DNA from: Heliopora coerulea
Taxonomy: Eukaryota; Cnidaria; Anthozoa; Scleralcyonacea; Helioporidae
Direction of reading: 5' to 3'
Length of the DNA: 64,000 nt
Assembly: GCA_030142905.1 (NCBI GenBank)
Contig: JASJOG010000586.1
Coordinates: forward strand, 37,370-101,369
A program made the position numbers and the translations under genes. Within the stretch, counting starts at the first letter, position 1, and each line of letters opens with the position of its first letter. The notes under the pieces were generated by a model. That model saw nothing but the letters and a program-made list of their open reading frames with translations, did not search any database and was not told where the DNA came from. Positions 53,939 to 64,000 of the stretch are shown here, piece by piece.

Positions 53939-54298
53939 CGGTTTACCGTCGATTTTCGCTTCGTAAAATTCAGGTCCACGGAAGTACGACAAGTCGGCCA
54001 AAACGTCGCCATATTTCAACTGATCTGTTTTATTATCAAGACGGAATTCAAGCAGAATGAAATCCGACAAACGCAAAAGTTCAGCGATGATTGCATTTCC
54101 TCTCCTCACTAACTTTAACAACGTTTCATCAAAGATTATTTTCTGCAAGGAAGTCTACCATTTTGAAAATGATGATTGAAATTACCTCACGTGAGGTATG
54201 TTCGTAGAAACCGGTCGGAAAGTATCGTTGAATGATCGTTTAACTGCGGATGCTGCAGTTCACGGCCCATTTACAGGATATGATTGTCGCTAGTCGCT

Positions 54299-55244
54299 CG
54301 GCCTATCCAGATTGTGCTCGGCAACTTTTTGGCAATTTTCGGGATTTCGAGCAACTTTTTCGCAAACGAGCAACTTTGAGCAACATTTCTTAAAGTTAGC
54401 ACATTTTCAGCAACCTTCGGCCTTTTTGAACCAAGATATAGAATTTTTGAAGTGTTGAACATTTCCTCATTGGTAATATGGTTGTTATGGTACAAGAAAA
54501 TAATAAGAAACATCGTTGTGCCGTTTAAAAGTGTTCTTTTACAGAACGGGAGGGGGATAGGCTGAACATTAGTCCTTTGACCTTTGGGTTTTTTGTGGAA
54601 TGTAGTAATTCATTCCAATTTCCAAGAATGGAATTGATGCCAGTATCACAGGAAAAATGGCGGACTGACGCCACGTTGTCGTCGTTGTCATCACATTATG
54701 ACACGCTTCCACAATGGGCACCAATGGTAAAGAAATTGGTACTGATTCAGCCTGGCTTTGCTGCTGCTGAACGGTTGTTCAGTTTGCTAAGCAGTTTATC
54801 ATTACAACATGAAAGTGCACTGAAAGATTACATCGAGTCATCTGAGATGATTAACTACACTACAGCAGTAAGTGAAAGGACGAGAACTAGAGCGCGCACG
54901 TTCAATTTCTACGTACTTTGTAAGAAACTAAAGAAAAATCTCATTTGTTATTTACAGTTCTGGCAAACACTTGTTTAGTTTGGTTTGTATTTAGCCCGTA
55001 TATAGGTCACGTGCACGGAGAAATTTTAAAATAACGGATGATTCAAGATGTGAAACGTCTATTGATGCAATAAAACAGACATCCAGCAAATATATATGCT
55101 TAGAAACACTTAATTTTGAGAGCAACTTTTCAGATTTCGGAAGCAAATGGCAACTTTTCTCGATTTTGAGCAACTTCTTAGCAGATTTTAGGCATCTTTT
55201 GGAGGAACTTTTCCGCAATTTACGAGCACAATCTAGACAGGCCT
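54299..55244 (+). mobile_element. Decayed hAT element (~950 bp)
   Basis: GGCCTATCCAGATTGTGCTCG at the left pairs with the complement of GGCCTGTCTAGATTGTGCTCG at the right. The interior keeps a transposase C-terminus. No clean 8-bp duplication is seen. Confidence 0.7.
54577..54978 (+). pseudogene. hAT transposase remnant, dimerisation region
   Basis: FAAAERLFSLLSSLSLQHES followed by ALKDYIESSEMINY matches the hAT dimerisation motif (AAAERVFSLL...LQDYIEAS). The catalytic part is missing. Confidence 0.8.
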
Positions 55245-56701
55245 ACTGATCGTTCTGGGGACCAACCATTTGACCTCTTGGGATGATCTCGCGTCAACTA
55301 GTGTACGAATTTTTTTGGCCTCGACAAATTGGACAATATTTTTTTCTGAACTGAACTCTGCTTTTTCGGGGGGTTTTTTCCCTCGCCCGTAGTAAGTGCA
55401 AGACATTTCTTTTTAAATTGGTATTTCTTTGCAAGTTATATTTTCCGGGATAAGGCGCCAATTTGCTTTCGCGGGTCGCATTTCTCAAATGCTGACACAT
55501 CCCACATGTTCAGATGACAGTATCCAAAAACCAAAGTACACTTGGTATTTCTTGAATTGCATTTAAACCCTCTGTAGTTTTTATTTTTTTGTACAGAGAA
55601 AGCACGGGAATTGATAAGTTCTTTTACAATTTTTCGATTTAACACATTTATTTGGTTTGGAAGATATATCACTTTAAATACGCTTATTTGCATGAAAAAG
55701 TAAATATTTAATTTTTCTACCATTTGTTGATGCAAGAAGATCGCCTCCTGTAGTCCACAATGTATGGGAGGACCCATTTAAACGATACGATTATCGTAAA
55801 CAATTGTTTATCCTGTGCTATGTGATGTTGTCCGATAGGCACGATTCCTGCCAGCTTTCATTCGCTCGCCAAAGTATCAATACATCCGGGAGGCTTCATT
55901 TCACGGTGGCCGGTAAGAAGACAAATATATGTTAACCCAACCCCTCCGCTTACATATGATGAAAGTTCTTCAAGGGGAGGAAGCAGGGAGAGATGTATTT
56001 TTCTACGAGGAAAGTCCACATTACTACAGAGAAGGCGTCTATTTATTAGAGCAAGACGCTTATTTCTTCGACGGAGATGCGCGTTTTTCCGGTGAAGATA
56101 TGTCACTTCATGGAGAAAAGCTGCGTTTATATATAGGAGATGCACATTTTAATTTCACAGGGACAGTGTCATATTTCCAAGGACAAGATCCATTTCCTCA
56201 CAAAATCTACTTTGTTATACGGAGAAACTACTAAACTATATGTTTGTACAAAAAAGGGGTGGATCTTAAGGCTGGTTCAACAGCCACTATACCAATGAGT
56301 TAATCAGATAAATCAAATAATCATATACAACAATCGTATCGGGTAAATAGGCCCTAAGTCCTATATGATTTGTGTCATTTATTGAATTAAATTTTGATAC
56401 TCGCTGTGCTCGCGTACGATGTAGAAGCACCATAACTCTGGTCCTAACGCTAATCCTCATCCATAAATAGTAAAAATATGCTGAAGTGAAAAGCAACTAA
56501 AAAAAGAGAGAAAAAGAACAACTGATGGAAAGAATTCAAAAATTGTTGCTTGCTGTATTTGATCTGAATACATGCCCCATCGACCCCATATGAGAATGAG
56601 CCAACCATAGGACCAGGATCATGTCTCCTCTTCTTGCTAGGTCATGGATATATAATATTGAACAAGTAACGAAAACAAATTAGCCATCTGGGCTGTGACA
56701 G
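55245..56701. other. No supported gene
   Basis: Several frames of about 100 codons overlap here on both strands (55929-56234 + is acidic and aromatic) but none has a recognised domain or splice context. Confidence 0.4.
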
Positions 56702-56964
56702 AGGAGGAGATATATTTCCTTGACAGCATACAAGGAAAAACAAATTTGGTGTGTATTTCCTCTCGTAGTGAAACTGAAGTAGAGAATGAAGTGGCATCAC
56801 GCCATTGGTCAACTTTGGTTAATAAGCCACGTAAATTCGGAATTATATTAGAAAGTAAGAAGTCTATGGTTACATATGGTGAAGTTGTTGCTCCCAAGAG
56901 TTGCTTTCGTTGGAAATCAGGAAATATCACTCAGACGATTGCTATAGACTTTACTCGCCTACAG
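56702..56964 (+). CDS. Possible host exon of unknown gene
   Basis: An open stretch between CTGTGACAG (acceptor-like) and ACAG-GTAAGA (good donor). It encodes TNLVCISSRSETEVENEVAS then KPRKFGIILESKKSMVTYGE. The texture is protein-like but no family is recognised, and no partner exon was found nearby. Confidence 0.3.
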
Positions 56965-59654
56965 GTAAGAAAATCAATGATATATACCTTCCAGTAAGTG
57001 ATAACCTCAAACATAGTTTATCAAACGCAAACCAAAGAACTTACTAAAGATGAGTGAACTCAAGTGTGCTTCACACAAACCGACATAGCAACTGGGTCAC
57101 GCGAACTCTCTGTCCAACAGGCGATGGAATCAACAAAGTGACATTATGACAAGGAAATCACGAAATAAGAAAAAAAAACCAAAACTACCTTTTTGTCTTT
57201 CTTTCCTTACCTTAATGTTCTCATGTCGTTATGCCACTAGTGCGAACTAGGCGTCCAAGTGGCTTAACTAAACCGTGGCCACACAGAGCGTGGTTAACGC
57301 CATCCCGAAGTTCTTGCGACTGTACCGTCGGAAAAGAAAACTTGCTACAGAGAACGTAGTCATTGGTCATTACACAAACGATGAACTACAAGTAAGAGCG
57401 ATAAATTGAAAGGATCGCTGCCGAGTTATTGGACACCTTGTTTTTCGCAAATTGATCACATAGTTTCTCATCTCGATGCTGAATTTAAAATACATTCGGT
57501 CAAGCTCTTATAACATTCAAAGACATTCTAATACGATATGAATGAGCTACTACAATATGAATACAAGTGCCATGCACAGAACACCAAATAATGCTATTCA
57601 ATTTGGAGCATAACAATTATCACACGACTAGTGTTTCTTCTCGTTACGCAACATCAGAATGGATAAAATTATAATACACAATGAATATGAAGCTAGTCTG
57701 ATGTGGATAAAGTCAGTGTAAGAGACTTTCTTGCCGAGTTTGAATGGGCGGTAGTCAACGGTAAAGAGGGAGGGCGAATTCTGTATTCTATTGATTCACT
57801 CGACGCTTTGCCAGCATTCCAACGCTTTGATCTTAAACTTGGGAAGGTCAAAATTAAATTTCACCTTTAAAGAAATGTAGCAAGCGTTACGTCTTTTCGT
57901 GGATTTTGTCGTTCAAAGTTACTAATCAATGATGGCTGATTTCGAGTGGGTACAGCCAGTGTCCAAAGAAATTTTTTCAAGAAGAAATATTCGCAAACAT
58001 TTTGCTTGTCATCTATGGTCACAGTCGAATGTCGCCAGCTCAAGCTTGGCAGATCTTGCATGCATCTTGTATTGATTTAATCCATCTAAAACTAGCTTTA
58101 TATTCACTGTATATGTAGTTTTACCCGCTCTGATGATGTTTCGCGATGCGTTGAGGAGTTTTAAACATAAAGTCATACTAACATTATTTATTAAATTTCC
58201 TATTAAATGGCTTAGTTTCGTGTTTTGTGCTGGGACACTTATACACATATATCATATTACGATTGCGATTATCGTCTGGGTGATTCCCTACCAATGACTG
58301 AGTTATAGAACAAACTCTGGTTAAATGACTGAGATTCGATTCTTGATTCCTCTCTAAATTATATAATTTTAAGACAATATCACTGGTCAGAGAAAATTTC
58401 TACTTGGTGTGCACTCCCATTGACTTGTAAAACAGCCTTAAAATGCGGCTAGGCAGCCATTTAGTACTGTAGGATATTTGGTAACATACCAAATTTGCTC
58501 CGTATCCACGTCTTTAGCAAAGGAGGAACGAGTAAAGTGGAGGGATATTGTTTTATCGCTTATCGCATGCTCTACATGGAAAAGAAGTTAAGGGGCATGA
58601 TGTTTGTCGAAATCATGATCATTTCGGTACATCTAATTCATTGTTATCATAGCTTCGTGTTCAAGCGCGTTATTCGCAGAAATATGAAAGTTTGTCTGTC
58701 CCCTTACTTCTCGTAAGCGTAAATACTTCATTGTAAAGCGACTTACTTTATCGTAATGCGTAAACGATGTCAATTTATATCGCAGTATGCATCAACAGAC
58801 ACATGTTTTAAGTTTGACTATCCTTTGCCGTTTTCCAGATACATTCATCTCACCTAACACAGCCACAAAACACAATGTTTTTACCTCAGATGCTTTGGGC
58901 GACATACGGTGGGCCGTAAAACATGCACGTCAGGACATCAGGTTTCTTACCGATGTACTCACGAAGATTAAGCAAATCTGGAACAACAAATCGCAAACTG
59001 AAAAGCGAGCTCAGCGAGTACGTCGATTCGATGCCTAACAGTATTCTGGTTGTAATACAAGCTAAAACAAAGGGATGGGCAAGCAGACATGACTCTATTA
59101 TCAGGAGTATATTACTGTTCTTTTAACGTGTATACCATACAAAGAGCAAAAGCAAAGCCAATTGACAAAGGCTCTCCCATGCAGTTCTTCCACCTCAGGT
59201 CAGGTTTTCTGTGAAGAACCACTTCATCTGATCACGGCGTAATTTGAAGCGGGTCAAATTCGGCGTCGAGATGACATGGCCATATCATCCTAAATTTCAT
59301 GCTTATAATTATCTAATTAAAAACAAGGTATTCAATTATTTATAAGCAACCTTGCTAATGTCGTGCTCAATGGTGATGCACAAACAAATCCAAAATGATA
59401 ACACAAATTTATACTTTTATGGATTTCTCGACGGAAAAGAATAATCAAAATTAAAGTTGAGTTATACGTTCCTGTGATTACTCAAGCCCTACCTTTGTTT
59501 TAAAACGTTTTAAAGTGTTTTTTTACTGCTTGTCAGCAGAGTGACAACGCACCCGTTCCGCTTGTTCTAAATCACTTATACTGAGAGATCTAAAATAGGG
59601 CGTATTTTTACGAACCCTCGTTAGCCGCCAACTCGGGTCAGGACGCCAACTCGG
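56965..59654. other. No supported gene
   Basis: Short frames only, on both strands. Nothing recognised. Confidence 0.4.
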
Positions 59655-60041
59655 ATTGTTAATAAATTATGTTTACATTGGCCAAGGTTGCCAGCCATCC
59701 GAGTCTAGTTTACCCAACATGGGGCGATCAAGTGGCTGACCAGGATTAGCGATCTTGCATTCTGGGTAAGAGAATGAACCCAGGTTGTTACATGTACCAC
59801 CACTTTACTCGAACCCCGATCAATTCAACTTGTGTTTACAGGAACATACAAATAAAATTTCATACCTTCACGCCCACGCCAACCTGGAACAACCCAGCTC
59901 TTCAATCGGGTTACCCGGCAAAGCGGGTTGACCCGGCTATCATGTAAACATTGACAAGAGTTTATTGGTACGCGGGTTAACCCGGGTTGATGACCTCATT
60001 CGGCTTGACGACCCACCCGGTTTCGTGTAAACAGGCCCTTA
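59655..60041. repeat. Interspersed repeat, GGGTTAACCCGGGTT-rich
   Basis: GGGTTGACCCGG, GGGTTAACCCGGG and GTGTAAACAGGCCCTTA motifs with several ATGTAAACA/TGTTTACA pairs. I have a general impression that such motifs are common in anthozoan genomes. Boundaries are not certain. Confidence 0.4.
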
Positions 60042-63000
60042 GAATGCCTCTTTTATGCGACAGGAATTATAGACCTGGCAACCTGGCATAAGATAACACA
60101 GCCTAATCGGTTGCAACCGCTGTTTTTATTGTCACAGAAGACAATAGTTCAAAACAAACTCTTCCAAACAGAGTGACTGGGTCAATTCCACAGGTTTATA
60201 CAATTCCTAATTTGAGTGAGATGCTTCAAGAAGGTTTGCTAATCTTTCAGCGAAGGTGTGGCGCAAAAAAGGGGGGCTACAGTCTCTCTCTCTTGAGTTA
60301 AAATTAACTATTCTTCTGGGAATTTTGACTGATGATAGCACATTTATATATTGTACAACTATGAGCACTTGTTATTGATTTAACCAAGAAAGACAATACA
60401 TCTATACCCTCTCTTTATGTCAAATGTAAAAGTAAACTGTTTCAAGTCGGTTGTTGCGACTATTCTTGCGAAGAACAACAAGTTTTCTACCTTCACAAAA
60501 GAAAATTATAAAGGAGGCGTGGTCCTGGCTCCTCTAGTGTAGCACCCCTGTCGGGACGTTAGTACCTGCGTGGGGGAATTCCTGGCACCACCACTGTTTC
60601 AGCGATGATTTGGATTGTCTCGATAGACTTTATGACGATCTAATCAACATTTATTGCAGTCACATTTTCAATGGGCGGCCCAAGTTTTAGCGTATGATTG
60701 GCAAACGAAATAGGCACAAGCGCAAGCAGGGGAGTAAATTAGTGAATAAAGCTGGTGGGATCTTTCTCAACAACAATTACAGTTTGAGTCAAAAAATAAT
60801 GAGTGCTTGCATGCTAAGAGTTTAAGGCAACCAGGCATTAGTGTGAGGTTATTAGGTTAGGATCAAATAAAGCTAAATAATCGGAAAATGTTGAAATTGA
60901 AGCCAGGATTGCGCATATTTTAAAAGTTTTAATGATTGACACTGGCTAGGTAAAACGTTAAAAACAAGTTGATAAAAACTTTAGAAGACGTTTGAACAAA
61001 CAGCTTAGGTCTCCGTCGGTTAAAATGAATAAATAATTCAAAGTTAAAATAACATATATCATTTCAAAGTTATGTAGATTAGTTAAAAAGAGATTTGTCA
61101 ATATCCGAGATATTTATATGGCCATTTCCTTACTGGCTGGTCAACCGCAACACCTGATGCCAATTATTTTTTTTTACAACAATTAAATTTAGCCATTTAA
61201 GAATGCCTAAACGAAAAGATGAAAACTTAGACAACTGGGGACAACAAATATTCTGAATATTTTCAATATTAATTTACAGTATACAATATATCTTCTATTT
61301 CAAATAAAATTACTTTTCATGTATTTGTATACTTATTCTTATAGTAAAACCAACAACTGAAACAAACATCGAGGAAGGGGAAAAGCAGCAAGGGAAAAAG
61401 CAAGTGCACCAATGTTTACTTTGATATTACTGCAATAATTTATTCTCTATAATAAGGGGATAATCATTAACTTGCTTCTGGGAAAGGAAATTGTTGGAAT
61501 TCAGTACTGGAAGGTCAATCAGTAGTTTACATATGGTCGAAGGGATAGATGGTGGCAGACATGGTCTTTTGGGAACATTGTTAATTGCATCAAACTTTAT
61601 AAGTACTTAGATAAGGTAGTTAATGCTATTTGCTTTCTGCTTAAACGTAACGTGAAGGATTGTCCAAATGTATTCGTTTTGTGATTTTATATTCAACTCT
61701 AAGAAGTATTCCTGAATGTGACTGCTGTCCATTGCGATTGATGGTTTCACGAGGGCGATCCAATCACTCTGAGGGATTTTCGATAATCACCTGTGTAATT
61801 ATACCAACGTACTATATACACCTTCATATTGGTAAAAAATTCACTACCCTTTATTTTCATACCATAAAAAGTGTATAGTTATAACAATTGTGGGGCTCTT
61901 GTTCAAAACCGGGATACTTTCGAGGAGGAAACTGACATTTTATGCTGTAGGGGCTAAAATCCCCGATCGGTGCTAAACGGTGTGGGTGGTAGAAAATCTT
62001 AAAAATCTAAATTGATTGCTAATCATTTTTATATCCGTTTCATAAAACGCGATCTTTTCTCTTGTTATAAAACAGTTTCCTAGTAGTAACGATGTTTTAC
62101 TCAATTTTCTAGAATTAAATCACAAAAGTGCCCTCTTTTGTCAGTGTCCCCCACTTTTGAGGTGCTTCCGCGGCCAATGGTGATTGGAAAACGATTGTAA
62201 GTATTTTTTGTAACAAATTTTTGTAAAATATCTCTCTGCAGGCTGCACTACTTCTACATCCTTTGAATCTTTTCCTAAGATTTTCCTCTAGGAATTATGA
62301 ATTTTTTCCAGATGGGAGAGGGCATAGCTTTCCCAACATAGGACCTGTAGCCTCCCTGCAACCTTCCCCAAGATGACTATTCCTTGGATATGTCCTAACG
62401 AGTAAAAAAGCACTATCCATGCTTTGAATTACCAAAGCTAAATTTTTTAAAAATTTTTATTCATCGAAATGCGTCTTATCCACCTATGACGAACTTTCCG
62501 TCCGTAAAATTTGAATTCGATTGTGAAAGAGTGAATGGCTGTGTTCACTAGTAAGGTTTTATCTGATGGATATGGTATGTGGGCTTTGTACAACTGACCC
62601 CAGTTTTTAGTGTTAACCAACTTTCAAGTCAACTAACAGCGGTAAAGAGCATCAGGTAATTCCACTTTTGCACAGTTTGGCTGCTGCGCAAATATATCGT
62701 AAGAGGGGGAAGACGTCATGTCCTGCCTCCCAAATTGGAGAGCGAAATGAGTAAATCCCAGAGATGGAAGGGAATCCCCTTTGACAAGAGCCAATGAAAT
62801 GCAATTTTTTGTCCCACCATGAAGATGTCGGCAACCTTGGTCATAAATATGCAAACAACTCAAATTTCAAGGTCAAGCACTAATTCAGGTATGATCGAAG
62901 ACGAAGGAGGAAACAGACACGGTCACAAGGAAATACTTTGTTCATTCGTTGAGGCTTATCAGTATTTAGGTAAATCATTTAATCGTGTTTGCTTTCAAGT

Positions 63001-64000
63001 TAAAGATAACGTAAACGATTCACCAAATATCGTGGATTTGTGAGCGTATGTTTGAGAAGGGTCACTGAACGCAATGGCTGTCCATTGCGATAGTTGGTTG
63101 CACGAAGGTTATAAGCAACTGAAATGATGGACCAAGTTAAAGCTCGAAATCGTCCTTACTATCACACAAAATAGCTTTATCCGTGGAATTTCATTTTGGA
63201 GTTGATAACCTTCTTAAACTGGCAAAATTTGAAATTTATTCAAAGATAGAAGAAAAAAGTTCAAGCTCCATTAAAGTTAAACCGAGACTTCTTGTTTGTT
63301 GCTACTATATGTATCACAGAGCTAGACACACCTATAAGAATGCAACTGTTAGTATGAAGTGGAATGGCCTCTTGAGAAACGAGAGTTTGGCTAATATAAC
63401 CATCGAATTCTGCACCAAATTAGTCGAAGAACCAATTTTTCACCTTCACGTAGGAAGTGGAATATAGGTGTAGAAAGTTCGCTTGCCAATCCACACTCAC
63501 ACGCTAAACCTTTTTGTGAACATTTATCACTTATCAAAATTGACGCATAAATCAAAGTCGAATCACACACGTGTACTCACTGTTCAGAGCGATCAGGTCT
63601 ATATCCCATCTGATGTGTCCGTCTTTTACGTCACACGTTTTTTCCTTAAATTTTATTAACCCCACCTTTAATTACTTAACAAAACATCATTATTAAGAAA
63701 GACGTAAAATTTCTAACACAGGAATGTGCCGAAGTTTTGTGTGCAATGTACTATCGATGAAGTTCCATTTTTACGACTCGTTAGTTAAGACGATGATTTT
63801 GCACCTGGCTTTCTGTAAGATTTGATCTCCGTTAAATTAAGAAGGCGAAAAGCATCTCAGCAATAGATAATTTTTTATCCATAAGCCTGGAGTTAACCGG
63901 TTAGTTAGGTTTATATTTGATTTCATGATTGTATCGCAGGGCTTACGGCGTGGTGTTACATAAATGGAATGTGACATGATTAAAGTTTAAATTCTAAGAT
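60042..64000. other. No supported gene
   Basis: AT-rich, short frames only. A dispersed duplication with a GGCTGTCCATTGCGATxGxTGG-like core appears at about 61720-61750 and 63075-63110. Confidence 0.4.

Larger units (their letters stand above)
50063..54161 (-). pseudogene. WASHC5: WASHC5 (strumpellin) unprocessed pseudogene fragment
   Basis: Exon 1 (53939-54161): GNAIIAELLRLSDF and KYGDVLADLSYFRGPEFYEA are clear strumpellin N-terminus, ending GKP at a good GTAAGT donor. From its ATG (MVDFLAENNL) it is 223 nt, two short of 225, frameshifting at codon ~11. Exon 2 is present twice: 50063-50169 (107 nt, two in-frame stops) and 51340-51438 (99 nt, 8-nt deletion, frameshift), both with FFLAFESV or FFFAFESV-like strings. 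Splice borders remain. So this is a duplicated gene start that lost function. WASHC5 is a WASH-complex subunit acting on endosomes. A sequencing-indel explanation cannot be excluded for each break alone, but several together argue for decay. Confidence 0.85.

Noticed and set aside
55929..56234. 101-codon frame with regularly spaced Gly/Asp/Glu
   Set aside because: Looks repeat-like at first, but no consistent period, no homolog known to me, and an overlapping minus frame of equal length.

Overview
The window is metazoan nuclear DNA, most likely from a marine invertebrate. A cnidarian such as a stony coral is my best guess, from the mix of Maverick-type elements, kinesin-light-chain/nephrocystin-like TPR sequence, tRNA-derived SINEs and MITE-like repeats; the species cannot be fixed from sequence alone. 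There is little host coding sequence and a great deal of mobile DNA.

Left flank (1-7380). A non-autonomous hAT-like element (437-5132) has been split by a second, apparently complete hAT element (1060-4849). The inner element has a perfect 8-bp target duplication (CATAGGAC), a 15-bp terminal inverted repeat and an unbroken 884-residue transposase. Microsatellites follow.

Centre (7381-35425). A 28-kb Maverick/Polinton (adintovirus-like) endogenous virus-like element is present end to end. It has ~1.3-kb terminal inverted repeats (TIRs), a protein-primed family B DNA polymerase, an A32/FtsK-like packaging ATPase, an adenain-like cysteine protease, a retroviral-type DDE integrase, a large capsid protein and small basic virion proteins. 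All the core reading frames are open. Polymerase and ATPase are on + (14.1-18.9 kb); protease, capsid genes and integrase are on - (18.9-29.0 kb), convergent with them. The accessory ends carry a SET-domain protein, a secreted Cys-rich protein overlapping a single-span membrane microprotein, a protein with a possible PC4-like fold and SUMO-interacting motif, a weak F-box-like protein, a gene with a duplicated C-terminal domain, and a Pol III tRNA-like unit. The most interesting signal is a recurring Q-R-G-x-G motif in three small basic proteins, each time followed by a short hydrophobic or amphipathic segment. This looks like the site set for the element's own protease, which would free membrane-active peptides.

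Right flank (35426-64000). A ~169-bp satellite array (about 36.7-39.8 kb) grades into a ~182-bp repeat (to 40.3 kb). Then come two SINE copies in opposite orientation, a fold-back SINE-like unit, small MITEs, a 650-bp ATTACC/ATTATC-type minisatellite (45 kb), a 583-bp hAT MITE with perfect 8-bp duplication, and a decayed hAT transposase. The only recognisable host gene is a broken, unprocessed copy of WASHC5 (strumpellin) on the - strand (50.1-54.2 kb), whose first exon is frameshifted and whose second exon is present twice, both copies disabled. The last 7-8 kb shows no gene I can support.
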